Below are positions 28,436 through 36,679 of a DNA stretch of 64,000 nt, in pieces. Location of the stretch: NCBI GenBank assembly GCA_947591475.1, contig CANQDE010000002.1:248001-312000 (forward strand), given 5' to 3'. Below the pieces are notes generated by a model, which made no database searches, was not told the origin of the DNA, and saw only the letters and a list, made by a program, of their open reading frames with translations. The DNA comes from an uncultured Alistipes sp. GTDB lineage: Bacteria > Bacteroidota > Bacteroidia > Bacteroidales > Rikenellaceae. The translations under genes and the position numbers were made by a program. The stretch's first letter is position 1. Each line of letters opens with the position of its first letter.

Positions 28436-28654
28436 GCGGGCCGAAGCCTCCGCCCGCGGCCCTTATAAAAGGGCCTTTTATTGGTGCGATAGATGGTTAA
28501 TTTGCTATGAATGGTTTTTGGACGCTTCCGACTATTACCGATAATTTATTTAACAACCAGCGGAAGCGAAGAATGCGTTGAAAAGCACGGTAACGATCTA
28601 ATGCATCGGGAACCCCGTTCAAACGGGGCTTTCAAAAGCGGTGCGCTAATAAGA
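28436..28654 (+). repeat. Composite repeat D+B upstream of ygiQ, copy B2
   Basis: A partial D core in inverted form (GGGCCGAAGCCTCCGCCCGC), a GGCCCTTATAAAAGGGCC palindrome, then the B core at 28561-28654: AGCGAAGAATGCGTTGAAAA, ACGATCTAATGCATCGGGAA, a CCCCGTTCAAACGGGG hairpin and GGTGCGCTAATAAG ending next to the ygiQ ATG. No stop interrupts the ygiQ frame through this repeat, so the extra codons are fortuitous or an N-terminal extension. Confidence 0.75.
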
Positions 28655-30454
28655 ATGTTTTTGCCGACCAGCATAAAGGAGGTCCGCGAGCGCGGATGGG
28701 AACAGTTGGACGTCATCCTCTTCACGGGCGACGCCTACATCGACCATCCTGCGTTCGGCGCTGCCGTCATCGGGCGACTGCTCGAAGCCGAGGGGTATCG
28801 CGTCGCCATCGTGCCGCAGCCTAATTGGCGCGACGACTTGCGCGACTTCACCAAGTTGGGCACGCCGCGACTTTTCTTCGGCGTTTCGGCCGGAGCGATG
28901 GATTCGATGGTCAACCATTACACTGCCAACCTGCGCCTGCGGCATGACGATGCCTATACGCCCGGCGGCAAAGCGGGCTTCCGTCCCGACCGCGCCGTTA
29001 CGGTCTATACGCAGATTCTCAAACGGTTGTTCCCGCACGTCCCCGTCGTCATCGGAGGCATCGAGGCTTCGTTGCGGCGGCTGACCCATTACGATTATTG
29101 GAGCGATTCGCTGCATCCGTCGGTGCTCGCGACTTCGGGGGCCGACCTCTTGATTTACGGCATGGGCGAAGGGGTCGTGCAGGAGGTGGCGCGCGCCATG
29201 CGCAACGGTTACAATGCCAAATTGTTGCGCCGTATCCGGCAGGTGGCGTTTCTGGCCGATCGGGCGTACGTCGATAGGCTCGACCCCGACCAAACCATTC
29301 GTCTGCACAGCTTCGAGCATTGTCAGGCCGATCGACGGGCTTTCGGCGAAAATTTCGTCGAAATAGAGACCCAGAGCAACCTGATGGCGCCCGATGCGAC
29401 ATTGGTCGAAGCCGTCGGCGATCGGTTTGTTGTCGTTACGCCGCCCCATGCGACGCTCACGACCGAAGAACTCGACCATTCGTTCGATTTGCCTTACGAG
29501 CGGGCGCCGCATCCGCGTTATCGCGGCAAGGGGGCCATTCCGGCTTGGGAGATGATTAAATATTCGGTGAACATCCATCGCGGATGTTTCGGCGGGTGTT
29601 CGTTCTGCACCATTTCCGCGCATCAAGGCAAGTTCATCCATTCGCGCAGCGAGCGGTCGATCCTCGCCGAGGTGGAACGCATCGTGCGGATGCCCGGATT
29701 CAAGGGATATTTGTCGGATGTCGGGGCTCCGTCGGCCAACATGTATCGGATGGGCGGACGCGACAAGACGTTGTGCAGTCGCTGCCGTCGGCCGTCGTGC
29801 CTGCATCCCTCCCGATGTCCCAATCTCGACAACGATCATGGCCCGTTGCTGAAACTTTACGAGCGAATCCGTGCGGTCAAGGGAATCAAGAAGGCCTTCA
29901 TCGGCAGCGGCATCCGCTACGATCTGTTCGACGACAAGCCCTACCTCGAAACGGTGCTCAAATACCATACTTCCGGTCGATTGAAGGTTGCTCCCGAGCA
30001 TACCGAAGCGGCCGTATTGCGTTTGATGCGCAAACCGCCGTTCGCGCTGTTCGAGCAGTTGAATGCCGATTTCCAGCGGATTTGCCGACGCGAAGAGTTG
30101 CCTTATCAGTTGATTCCCTATTTCATTTCATCGCATCCCGGGTGCACGGAGCGGGAGATGCAGGCATTGTCGCAGAAGGTGCTCGGACGGCTGCACTTCA
30201 CGCTGGAACAGGTACAGGATTTGACCCCGACGCCGATGACCCTTTCATCCGTGATGTTCTATACGGGCGAGAATCCCTATACGCACGAACCGGTCTACGT
30301 GGCTCGCACGCAGGAGGAAAAACGCCGTCAAAAGAGTTATTTTTTCAGCTGCAACGGGTCGTCTGGTCAGGAAGGAAAATCCGGTAATACTCGCAATCGT
30401 TCGGAGGAACGCTCTCGCAACAATCGGAACGACCGGCAGCGAAAAAAGCGATAA
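28655..30454 (+). CDS. YgiQ-family radical SAM protein
   Basis: A 599-residue protein of the YgiQ family. The N-terminal YgiQ domain starts MFLPTSIKEVRERGWEQLDV and continues FTGDAYIDHPAFGAAVIGR. The radical SAM core has the CxxxCxxC cluster in HRGCFGGCSFCTISAHQGKF. The C-terminal DUF3362-type part includes a Cys-rich segment (CSRCRRPSCLHPSRCPN) and ends with a basic low-complexity tail. The reaction is unknown. The ATG at 28655 gives the normal family N-terminus; 48 further in-frame codons upstream lie in the repeat. Confidence 0.92.
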   Translation: MFLPTSIKEVRERGWEQLDVILFTGDAYIDHPAFGAAVIGRLLEAEGYRVAIVPQPNWRDDLRDFTKLGTPRLFFGVSAGAMDSMVNHYTANLRLRHDDAYTPGGKAGFRPDRAVTVYTQILKRLFPHVPVVIGGIEASLRRLTHYDYWSDSLHPSVLATSGADLLIYGMGEGVVQEVARAMRNGYNAKLLRRIRQVAFLADRAYVDRLDPDQTIRLHSFEHCQADRRAFGENFVEIETQSNLMAPDATLVEAVGDRFVVVTPPHATLTTEELDHSFDLPYERAPHPRYRGKGAIPAWEMIKYSVNIHRGCFGGCSFCTISAHQGKFIHSRSERSILAEVERIVRMPGFKGYLSDVGAPSANMYRMGGRDKTLCSRCRRPSCLHPSRCPNLDNDHGPLLKLYERIRAVKGIKKAFIGSGIRYDLFDDKPYLETVLKYHTSGRLKVAPEHTEAAVLRLMRKPPFALFEQLNADFQRICRREELPYQLIPYFISSHPGCTEREMQALSQKVLGRLHFTLEQVQDLTPTPMTLSSVMFYTGENPYTHEPVYVARTQEEKRRQKSYFFSCNGSSGQEGKSGNTRNRSEERSRNNRNDRQRKKR

Positions 30455-30461
30455 GCGGATT

Positions 30462-30505
30462 CCGCAGCGAAAGCGAAGATAACGGTCTACCGCGCTAATA
30501 AAAAT
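30462..30505 (+). repeat. Module C copy upstream of the GT2 gene
   Basis: CAGCGAAAGCGAAGATAACGG then TCTACCGCGCTAATAAAAAT, abutting a TATCTTTG box as at lptF/G. Confidence 0.7.
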
Positions 30506-30510
30506 TTTTG

Positions 30511-30518
30511 TATCTTTG
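30511..30518 (+). promoter_or_regulatory. -7 box of the GT2 gene (TATCTTTG)
   Basis: TATCTTTG lies directly downstream of module C and 16 nt before the ATG at 30535. Confidence 0.65.
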
Positions 30519-30534
30519 TGCATATTTCATCGCT

Positions 30535-31689
30535 ATGCAACTATTCGATACGTTTCTGTCGTGTTACGGTTGGGAGGGAGCCGCCCTTGCGGGAATCCTG
30601 TTGTTGTTGCTCTTCATACAACTCTATTATTATATCTTCTCGTTCGGACGCCTCCCCAGTTACAAAAACAACCGCCGGCCCACAGTTCGCAAAAAGGAAC
30701 CGCCCGTGTCGGTCATCGTGCCGATGTTCGCCGAAGAATATACGTTCGTCGAGGAACGACTGCCCCTGCTGCTCGCCCAAAACTACCCCGCCTATGAGGT
30801 GGTCATCGTCTATGTGGGCCAAGACAACGATTTCTATGAGGACTTGCTTCGCTTGAAAAACTCGTTCCCGCAAATCTATACGTCGAAAATCCTGCTCGAC
30901 CCGCGATTCCCCATCTCCCGCAAAATGGCCCTCAACGTCGGTATCAAATCGGCCCATTACGACTGCATGATCTTCACCTCGACCGACGCCTATCCGACCT
31001 CGGACCGCTGGCTGTCGTACATGGCCAAGGGATTCCAGCGCGGCGACATCGTGTTGGGATATTGCGGTCTGGAACGCGAGAAAGGATTGAAAAGCCGCTT
31101 CATGCGAACGTGGCGGATGATGCACTCCGTGCCGTGGATCGCCCGCGCCATCGGAACCCGCCCCTATCGCGGCACGCTGCACAACCTCGGCTTCACCAAA
31201 ACGATCTATTTCGCAGCCAACGGATTCGGGCACCTCAACATGAACATCGGCGAGGACGATCTGTTCATGCAACAGGTCATGACCCGCAACAACGTCAGCG
31301 TCGTGCTGACCCCGCGCGCTACCCTGCGGGAAAAGATGTGGGGCGGCATCGGCTGGTGGTTCGACCGGCTGCGCTATTTCAGTTCAGCCGAACATTTCTA
31401 TCCGCAGGCGGTCAGGAACTACCTGCATTGGGAGGTCGGTTCGCGCGTATTGTTCTTCGTCTCGGCAATCTGCGCGCTCGCCGTCATGCCGCTCGAATTC
31501 AAAATCGCCGCCGCCGTACTGCTGCTCCTGCGATTCATAACGGTGCTCGTCGAGGTACGCCGCATCGCCAAACGGCTTGGCGAAACCGGCTTGCTGTTCG
31601 GCTACTTCCTCTACGACCTGTTCAGCCCCTGCTGGTCGTTCGTGCTCACGCTCTCGCTTCTCCGCAAAGACGCCCGCGTATGGAGATAG
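30535..31689 (+). CDS. Family 2 glycosyltransferase, membrane-associated
   Basis: A 384-residue GT2 enzyme. An N-terminal membrane helix (ALAGILLLLLFIQLYYYIFS) precedes a GT-A domain with PPVSVIVPMFAEEYTFVEER and a DXD-like region near MIFTSTDAYPTSDRWLSYMA; NIGEDDLFMQQVMTR resembles the ED acid of the catalytic site, and the RLRYFSSAEHFYP stretch lies at the position of the QxxRW-like motif. Two or three C-terminal helices follow. Acceptor unknown. The last 10 bp overlap the sigma-factor gene. Confidence 0.88.
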   Translation: MQLFDTFLSCYGWEGAALAGILLLLLFIQLYYYIFSFGRLPSYKNNRRPTVRKKEPPVSVIVPMFAEEYTFVEERLPLLLAQNYPAYEVVIVYVGQDNDFYEDLLRLKNSFPQIYTSKILLDPRFPISRKMALNVGIKSAHYDCMIFTSTDAYPTSDRWLSYMAKGFQRGDIVLGYCGLEREKGLKSRFMRTWRMMHSVPWIARAIGTRPYRGTLHNLGFTKTIYFAANGFGHLNMNIGEDDLFMQQVMTRNNVSVVLTPRATLREKMWGGIGWWFDRLRYFSSAEHFYPQAVRNYLHWEVGSRVLFFVSAICALAVMPLEFKIAAAVLLLLRFITVLVEVRRIAKRLGETGLLFGYFLYDLFSPCWSFVLTLSLLRKDARVWR

Positions 31690-32237
31690 CCGACTACATC
31701 GTAGCCGACGACCGCCGGTTGATCGAATTAGTGCTCGCGGGCGACGGCACTGCTTTCGAATACCTGTTCGACCGTTACCGCGATGCCATACGCCGCCTGC
31801 TCGTGCAACGGCTCGGCCATACGAGCGACGTGGACGATCTGTTGCAGGAGACGTTCATCAAAGTTTACATCAATCTGCACCGGTACTGTCCGGACTACAC
31901 CTTCGGGCAATGGGTCTACACCATCGCCCGCAACACGTTCATCGATTTCGTTCGGCGCCGGCAGGAGGGGCTCCCCATCGACGAACGGTTCACGGCGCCG
32001 GCCTCGCTGGCCCCGACGCCCGAAGAGAGCATCATCAACCGGCAACAGCGCACCCAGATCGAAGGCTACCTCGAACGGCTTTCCCCGCGCTATCGGCAGC
32101 TGATCCGGCTGCGCTTCTTCGACGAACTCTCCTACGAAGAGATCGCCGCGAAACTGACGCTGCCGTTAGGAACGGTGAAAACTCAAATCCATCGGGCCCG
32201 CGAACAGATGTGCCGATTTATTCAGAACGAAAAATAA
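31680..32237 (+). CDS. Sigma-70 family (ECF-type) RNA polymerase sigma factor
   Basis: A 185-residue sigma factor with only regions 2 and 4. Region 2: FEYLFDRYRDAIRRLLVQRL, DVDDLLQETFIKVYINLHRY and FGQWVYTIARNTFIDFVRRR. Region 4: LSPRYRQLIRLRFFDELSYE then EIAAKLTLPLGTVKTQIHRA. The ATG at 31680 starts inside the GT2 gene; a longer open frame upstream is a shadow of GT2. No anti-sigma factor is next to it: rsmG follows after 21 bp. Its regulon is unknown. Confidence 0.92.
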   Translation: MEIADYIVADDRRLIELVLAGDGTAFEYLFDRYRDAIRRLLVQRLGHTSDVDDLLQETFIKVYINLHRYCPDYTFGQWVYTIARNTFIDFVRRRQEGLPIDERFTAPASLAPTPEESIINRQQRTQIEGYLERLSPRYRQLIRLRFFDELSYEEIAAKLTLPLGTVKTQIHRAREQMCRFIQNEK

Positions 32238-32258
32238 CCGCCCCCAAACAGGCTTCGC

Positions 32259-32879
32259 ATGGACCTCTTAATAAAATACTTTCCCGAGCTGACGCCGTTG
32301 CAGAAAGAGCGTTTCGCGGCGCTCTACGACCTCTATGCCGACTGGAACGCCAAAATCAACGTCGTGTCGCGCAAGGACTTCGAACAACTCTATCTGCGCC
32401 ACGTGCTGCATTCGCTGGCTATCGCAAAGGTGTGCGCATTCGAAGTCGGGGCCCGGATTCTCGATGTCGGATGCGGCGGCGGATTCCCTTCGGTGCCGCT
32501 GGCGATCCTCTTTCCGGAGGCGCATTTCACGGCGGTCGATTCTATCCGCAAAAAAATTACGGTGGTCGAAGGGGTCGCGTCGGCATTGGGACTGAAAAAC
32601 ATCGACCCGCGATGTCTACGGGCCGAAACGCTTACGGAGCGTTACGATTATGTGGTTTCGAGGGCCGTAACGGCGATGCCCGAGTTCGTGCAATGGGTCT
32701 GGGACAAACTCGAACGCGGACAACACGGCACGCTACCCAACGGCATTCTCTATCTGAAAGGGGGCGATCTGACGGAAGAATTGGCCGCAACGAACAAAAA
32801 ATGGGAACGTTACGCTATCTCGGATTTTTTCAGCGAACCTTTCTTCGAGACGAAACAGGTGGTTTACACGCGAAAATGA
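32259..32879 (+). CDS. rsmG: 16S rRNA (guanine-527-N7)-methyltransferase
   Basis: A 206-residue SAM-dependent methyltransferase (GidB). The SAM-binding motif is ARILDVGCGGGFPSVPLAIL, and DYVVSRAVTAMPEFVQWV matches the family motif with the conserved RAV. Length is normal. It lies at the end of the GT2-sigma factor-rsmG cluster and converges on the thioredoxin-fold gene with 13 bp between the stops. Confidence 0.95.
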   Translation: MDLLIKYFPELTPLQKERFAALYDLYADWNAKINVVSRKDFEQLYLRHVLHSLAIAKVCAFEVGARILDVGCGGGFPSVPLAILFPEAHFTAVDSIRKKITVVEGVASALGLKNIDPRCLRAETLTERYDYVVSRAVTAMPEFVQWVWDKLERGQHGTLPNGILYLKGGDLTEELAATNKKWERYAISDFFSEPFFETKQVVYTRK

Positions 32880-32892
32880 GCCCGCGCACGAA

Positions 32893-33342
32893 TCAAGGAC
32901 GCTTCTTTTTCTCTTTGTCGTAGCGGTCGAGCACCGTCCGCAGATTGTCCATGAACTCCTCGGCGGGAGCGGCTCCCTCGATACGGCCCCACAAGGTACC
33001 GTCGGTGTCGAAGATCAAGTAGAGCGGAATCGAACCGCTGCCGTATTCGTCCAACAATTCACGGCCCGACGTTTGGTCGATATTGTATTTCGCGGCCACG
33101 AAACGGCGCGCCATGAAGTCGCCCACCTCCTTCCGTGAAAAGACCTGACGCTCCATCGCCCGGCACGGCGGACACCAATCGGCATAAAGGTCGATGAAGA
33201 CCAATTTTTGCTGTTGCTGCGCCATACGGCGAAGGGAATCGGTCGAGCCCGTTTCAAAACGTACTTGGGCCGAAAGCGGCCCGACGGCCGTTCCTATCCC
33301 GACGAGAGCAAACAACGCCCTCCATTTCCACGATTTTTTCAT
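32893..33342 (-). CDS. Periplasmic thioredoxin-fold protein
   Basis: A 149-residue exported thioredoxin-like protein. The signal peptide ends near GPLSAQ. The redox motif is YADWCPPCRAMERQVFSRKE (CPPC), with the cis-Pro in YGSGSIPLYLIFDTDG. It is likely a disulfide reductase or a thiol-disulfide carrier; the partner is unknown. It is the last of three minus-strand genes (glsA, glsB, this) and starts 54 bp after glsB. Confidence 0.88.
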   Translation of the reverse strand: MKKSWKWRALFALVGIGTAVGPLSAQVRFETGSTDSLRRMAQQQQKLVFIDLYADWCPPCRAMERQVFSRKEVGDFMARRFVAAKYNIDQTSGRELLDEYGSGSIPLYLIFDTDGTLWGRIEGAAPAEEFMDNLRTVLDRYDKEKKKRP

Positions 33343-33396
33343 AGTTCCGGATGTTTTCTGCGTTCGGTCGAAACAAAAACCGAGCCTTTCGGAGGG

Positions 33397-34425
33397 TCAG
33401 TCGCGCAAGTCGCGTTTGAACGGGCTTTTCAGCCCATCCAAATGGGCTCGCAACCGCTCCGAAAACTCCTCGCGGCGATGTTTCAGATTGGCCCTCCAGC
33501 CCTTCCAACGGGTGTAGCGCATCCGTTTCTCGGGATAGATGTCCGCAATCGTCAGCAGGATGCCCGTCTCCTCGACATCGCCGAAATCGGGATTCGAAAC
33601 CGTATCGAAAACCCGCATCGACGGCGAAAGATTCATGTAGGCATGGATGAGCGGCGGAATGTTCTCATCGAACTCGCGCACCTTCTGAATCAGAATCCGA
33701 TAGTTTTCCATGTAGCTGCCGCCGCAGAAAAGTTGCTCGTAGTAGGGATCGTCCAAATCCAGCGTCAGCGGATGGATGCCCTCGACCAACCGTTCGCGAT
33801 CGGGGAAATAGCGGCGCAGGAACCAAATCAACGCATTGCGTGCCACGGCCTTGTAGGTGGTGTACATCGTAACCTTGCCGAAAAGGTATTTCGCTTTGGG
33901 ATTGAGCACCACCAACGCCCCCAGTCCGTCCCACAGATTGTCGAGCGCATAGATGCTCTTGGGATTCCGGCGCCGCTGGTAGGCATGCTGCACGAACGAA
34001 CGGCCCAGTTCGATGGTGCGCGGCAGGTATTTCCGGCGAAACCGGTCGCTGAAGCGGAAATAATGCTCCGTCGAGAGGTGTTTCGGATACTCCGTCGTGC
34101 AGACGATGAAGCGATAGCCGCCAACGATCTCCTCGGCATCGGGATCCCACACGATCAACTGGAAATAACCGTCCTCGGCCAAATCTTCGGCGTCGATGTC
34201 GACCTCGCGGCCCGTGCCGCCGCCGGCATACCGGAACGCCTCCTCGCGCAACCGTCCGACCTCGCGCATCAGGGCGGGACAATCGGCTGCCGAAAAGATA
34301 TAGATTTCGTTGGCGGCCTTGTTCGTTGCACGGACTCGCCGGTCGGGGGTCAACTCGGCTTTCAGCAACTCCCGTGCGACGGGTGCGGCGATTGGTTTTA
34401 TTAAATCCGGTTGCATTTCTGTCAA
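33397..34425 (-). CDS. glsB: GNAT-type N-acyltransferase, glycine lipid synthesis (GlsB-like)
   Basis: A 342-residue acyltransferase of the ornithine-lipid OlsB/hemolysin-like GNAT family. In Bacteroides the GlsB homologue attaches a 3-hydroxy fatty acid to glycine, giving commendamide, the precursor of glycine lipids. Visible segments: AANEIYIFSAADCPALMREV, REEAFRYAGGGTGREVDID and VGGYRFIVCTTEYPKHLSTE, followed by IELGRSFVQHAYQRRRNPKS. The assignment rests on family resemblance plus the adjacent GlsA-like gene. A second promoter may lie in the 33-bp gap upstream. Confidence 0.85.
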   Translation of the reverse strand: MTEMQPDLIKPIAAPVARELLKAELTPDRRVRATNKAANEIYIFSAADCPALMREVGRLREEAFRYAGGGTGREVDIDAEDLAEDGYFQLIVWDPDAEEIVGGYRFIVCTTEYPKHLSTEHYFRFSDRFRRKYLPRTIELGRSFVQHAYQRRRNPKSIYALDNLWDGLGALVVLNPKAKYLFGKVTMYTTYKAVARNALIWFLRRYFPDRERLVEGIHPLTLDLDDPYYEQLFCGGSYMENYRILIQKVREFDENIPPLIHAYMNLSPSMRVFDTVSNPDFGDVEETGILLTIADIYPEKRMRYTRWKGWRANLKHRREEFSERLRAHLDGLKSPFKRDLRD

Positions 34426-34444
34426 TTCCGATTGCGTATTACTG

Positions 34445-34452
34445 CAAAAGTA
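34445..34452 (-). promoter_or_regulatory. -7 box upstream of glsB (TACTTTTG)
   Basis: TACTTTTG on the minus strand lies in the glsA-glsB gap, 19 nt before the glsB ATG, so glsB may be transcribed independently of glsA. Confidence 0.55.
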
Positions 34453-34458
34453 CGATTT

Positions 34459-35292
34459 TTAACGGGAATCGGAGGCCGAACCGAGCGTTTTTTCCAAAAA
34501 ATAGGTCTTTTCACGTATATATTCGACCTGTTCGCGCAACGAACCGAGCGGCTGGAGTTCGGCGAACGGCACAGGGTCGCCCGCGACGATGCGGAAATGT
34601 TTGCCCGCCTGCGCGAACATCTCGTCCGGGAGCCACAACATCTCGATGTTGAACTTCACACCCAACGACTTACGCAACCGGCTGAGGCGATAAAAAAAGT
34701 TCGAAAGCCGTCCCTCGACGAACAACGGCACGATCTGCCGCTGCGAAGCGTAGGCCTTTTTCAGAAAGTTTATTTTCCATTCGGTGTCGGTGATCCGTCC
34801 GTCGATGCGGCGCGAACAAAGTCCGGCCGGAAAGGTCAGAATCGGCACATCGCCGAAGAAAGCCTCCTCCATCCGACGAGCATATTCGGCATTCTGCGCG
34901 CCGAGCTTGTTCACCGGCAACCAAAGCGGCCGTAACGGCTCGACGTGCATCAACAGGTCGTTGACCACCACGCGCACGTCGCCGAACCGGTCGATCAGTT
35001 TGTCGGCCAACATCATGCCGTCCATCCCGCCGAAGGGATGATTCGACACGAACAGATAACGTCCCTTCGGGTCGAGGCGCTCGAGCCCCTGCGCCGAATA
35101 GGCGACCTTCCAATCGCGGAAGCAGGCCCGGATGAACTCCTGCGGCGGCAAAGTCCAATATTCCGAGAGGATATGATTGATCTCCTTCTCGTGAATCGTA
35201 CGCCGCAACCACTCGACCAACGGACGAGGAATCCAACGAGCCGCACGAGGCGCTTTCTCGGCCAACACGGCCCCTATATCAATCTGTGGCAT
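34459..35292 (-). CDS. glsA: Lysophospholipid acyltransferase-like O-acyltransferase (GlsA-like)
   Basis: A 277-residue PlsC-like acyltransferase. In Bacteroides GlsA esterifies the hydroxyl of the N-acyl-glycine made by GlsB, completing the glycine lipid. The acyltransferase box is FVSNHPFGGMDGMMLADKLI; the His and Asp are five residues apart rather than the classical four, and FPAGLCSRRIDGRITDTEWK supplies the phosphate/acceptor motif. It is the first of three minus-strand genes. An alternative reading is a generic 1-acylglycerol-3-phosphate acyltransferase. Confidence 0.85.
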   Translation of the reverse strand: MPQIDIGAVLAEKAPRAARWIPRPLVEWLRRTIHEKEINHILSEYWTLPPQEFIRACFRDWKVAYSAQGLERLDPKGRYLFVSNHPFGGMDGMMLADKLIDRFGDVRVVVNDLLMHVEPLRPLWLPVNKLGAQNAEYARRMEEAFFGDVPILTFPAGLCSRRIDGRITDTEWKINFLKKAYASQRQIVPLFVEGRLSNFFYRLSRLRKSLGVKFNIEMLWLPDEMFAQAGKHFRIVAGDPVPFAELQPLGSLREQVEYIREKTYFLEKTLGSASDSR

Positions 35293-35410
35293 CTTCTTGC
35301 GTGATTATCTATTTGCCTGTATCCGCGATTTTACCCGCATGTTCGCTTCCATCCCTCGGTGCTCGCCGCCTTCGGCGTCGGCAGATCGTTGTCAACACGC
35401 CCGACCCAGC

Positions 35411-35605
35411 GGGACGAAGACTGCGGAGGTCGCCAACGGCGGGCCTCCGCGGACGGAGGCTTCGGCCCGCGCGGTTCAAAGAACCGCATTTTTATTATGT
35501 TAGCACATTCAAACGGGTCGGCAGCGAAGAAAGCGTTCGTAAGCACCAAAACATTCCATCGCATCGGGAACCGCTTTTAAAAGCGGCGCAGTCTTCGCCC
35601 CGCTT
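35411..35605 (+). repeat. Composite repeat D+B, copy B3
   Basis: The D core (GGCCTCCGCGGACGGAGGC then TTCGGCCCGCGCGG, then GCGGTTCAAAGAACCGC) is followed by the B core (CGGCAGCGAAGAAAGCGTTC, then CATCGGGAACCGC and an AAAAGCGG hairpin). Confidence 0.78.
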
Positions 35606-35702
35606 TCTTATTAACCGGCTACGGATCACACCGCTTTCGGGGAGAGGGACGATTGGCTCAGTTAATAATAAACAAATATACGAAAATTTTTCGAAAAAAC
35701 AT

Positions 35703-35710
35703 TAACTTTG
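35703..35710 (+). promoter_or_regulatory. -7 box of rsmH (TAACTTTG)
   Basis: TAACTTTG lies 55 nt before the ATG at 35766 and 7 nt before an in-frame ATG at 35718. No good -33 TTTG is visible. Confidence 0.6.
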
Positions 35711-35765
35711 ACCCTTGATGAGGCGTTCGCGCTTCAGCAAATTTCGAGAATTTCAGCGCAACCTT

Positions 35766-36677
35766 ATGTCGCAATATCATACGCCCGTCTTGTTGGAACC
35801 GTCGGTCGGTTTGTTGAATATCCGGCCCGACGGCACCTACGTCGACCTTACGTTCGGCGGAGGCGGCCATTCGCGTCGCATATTGGAGGCGTTGGGCCCC
35901 GACGGACGGCTTTTCGCATTCGACCAGGACAGCGATACGCGGAACAACTGCCCCGATGACCCGCGATTCCATTACGTCGAAAGCAATTTCCGGTTTCTGC
36001 GCGGCGCCCTGCGGTTGCGCGGCGTAACGGAGGTCGACGGGATTCTGGCCGACTTGGGCGTCTCGTCGCACCACTTCGACACGGTGGAACGGGGCTTTTC
36101 GTTTCGAGGCGAGGCTCCGTTGGACATGCGGATGAACCAGCGCGGAACGCTCACCGCCGCAACCGTCGTGAACGACTATCCGCCGGAAGAATTGACCCGC
36201 CTGTTGGGCGATTGGGGCGAAATCGACACGCCGTGGAAGGTGGCGAACTGCCTCGTGCGGGCGCGGGAATCAGCCCGCATTGCAACGACGGCGCAATTGG
36301 TCGCCGCCGTTCAGCCTTGCACGCCTAAAAAAGAGGCGGCAAAGTTTCTGACGAAACTGTTTCAGGCACTGCGCATCGAGGTGAACGGCGAAATGGAGGC
36401 ACTCAAAATGGCGTTGGAACAAAGTCTGAAAGTCTTGCGGCCCGGCGGACGGTTGGTCATCATTTCGTATCATTCCTTGGAGGACCGGTTAGTAAAAAAT
36501 TTCTTGCGCAGCGGCAACTTCGCAGGAACCGTCGAAAAAGATCTGTACGGACGGGCCGAAGTGCCGTTCGAACCCGTAACCCGCAAGGCCGTCGTCCCCG
36601 ACGCCGACGAACTCGAACGCAATCCGCGGTCGCGCTCCGCACGGCTTCGGGCCGCCGCAAAAATCATCCGGAAATAG
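35766..36677 (+). CDS. rsmH: 16S rRNA (cytosine-1402-N4)-methyltransferase
   Basis: RsmH/MraW, 303 residues from this start, methylates C1402 of 16S rRNA. MSQYHTPVLLEPSVGLLNIR matches the usual N-terminus, and YVDLTFGGGGHSRRILEAL is the SAM-binding motif; GILADLGVSSHHFDTVERGF and MRMNQRGTLTAATVVNDYPP are further family signatures. An in-frame ATG at 35718 would add 16 basic residues and would sit 7 nt from the -7 box, like other leaderless genes here, so the start is uncertain. The FtsL-like gene follows after 2 bp. Confidence 0.93.
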   Translation: MSQYHTPVLLEPSVGLLNIRPDGTYVDLTFGGGGHSRRILEALGPDGRLFAFDQDSDTRNNCPDDPRFHYVESNFRFLRGALRLRGVTEVDGILADLGVSSHHFDTVERGFSFRGEAPLDMRMNQRGTLTAATVVNDYPPEELTRLLGDWGEIDTPWKVANCLVRARESARIATTAQLVAAVQPCTPKKEAAKFLTKLFQALRIEVNGEMEALKMALEQSLKVLRPGGRLVIISYHSLEDRLVKNFLRSGNFAGTVEKDLYGRAEVPFEPVTRKAVVPDADELERNPRSRSARLRAAAKIIRK

Positions 36678-36679
36678 CG

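Larger units (their letters stand above)
35293..35717. other. Divergent intergenic region glsA/rsmH
   Basis: About 425 bp without a supported gene. A composite D+B repeat (35411-35605) fills the centre. A degenerate family E end (TTATTAACCGGCTACGGATC at 35608-35627) and an A/T-rich rsmH promoter occupy the right side. No mraZ gene is present upstream of rsmH. Confidence 0.65.
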
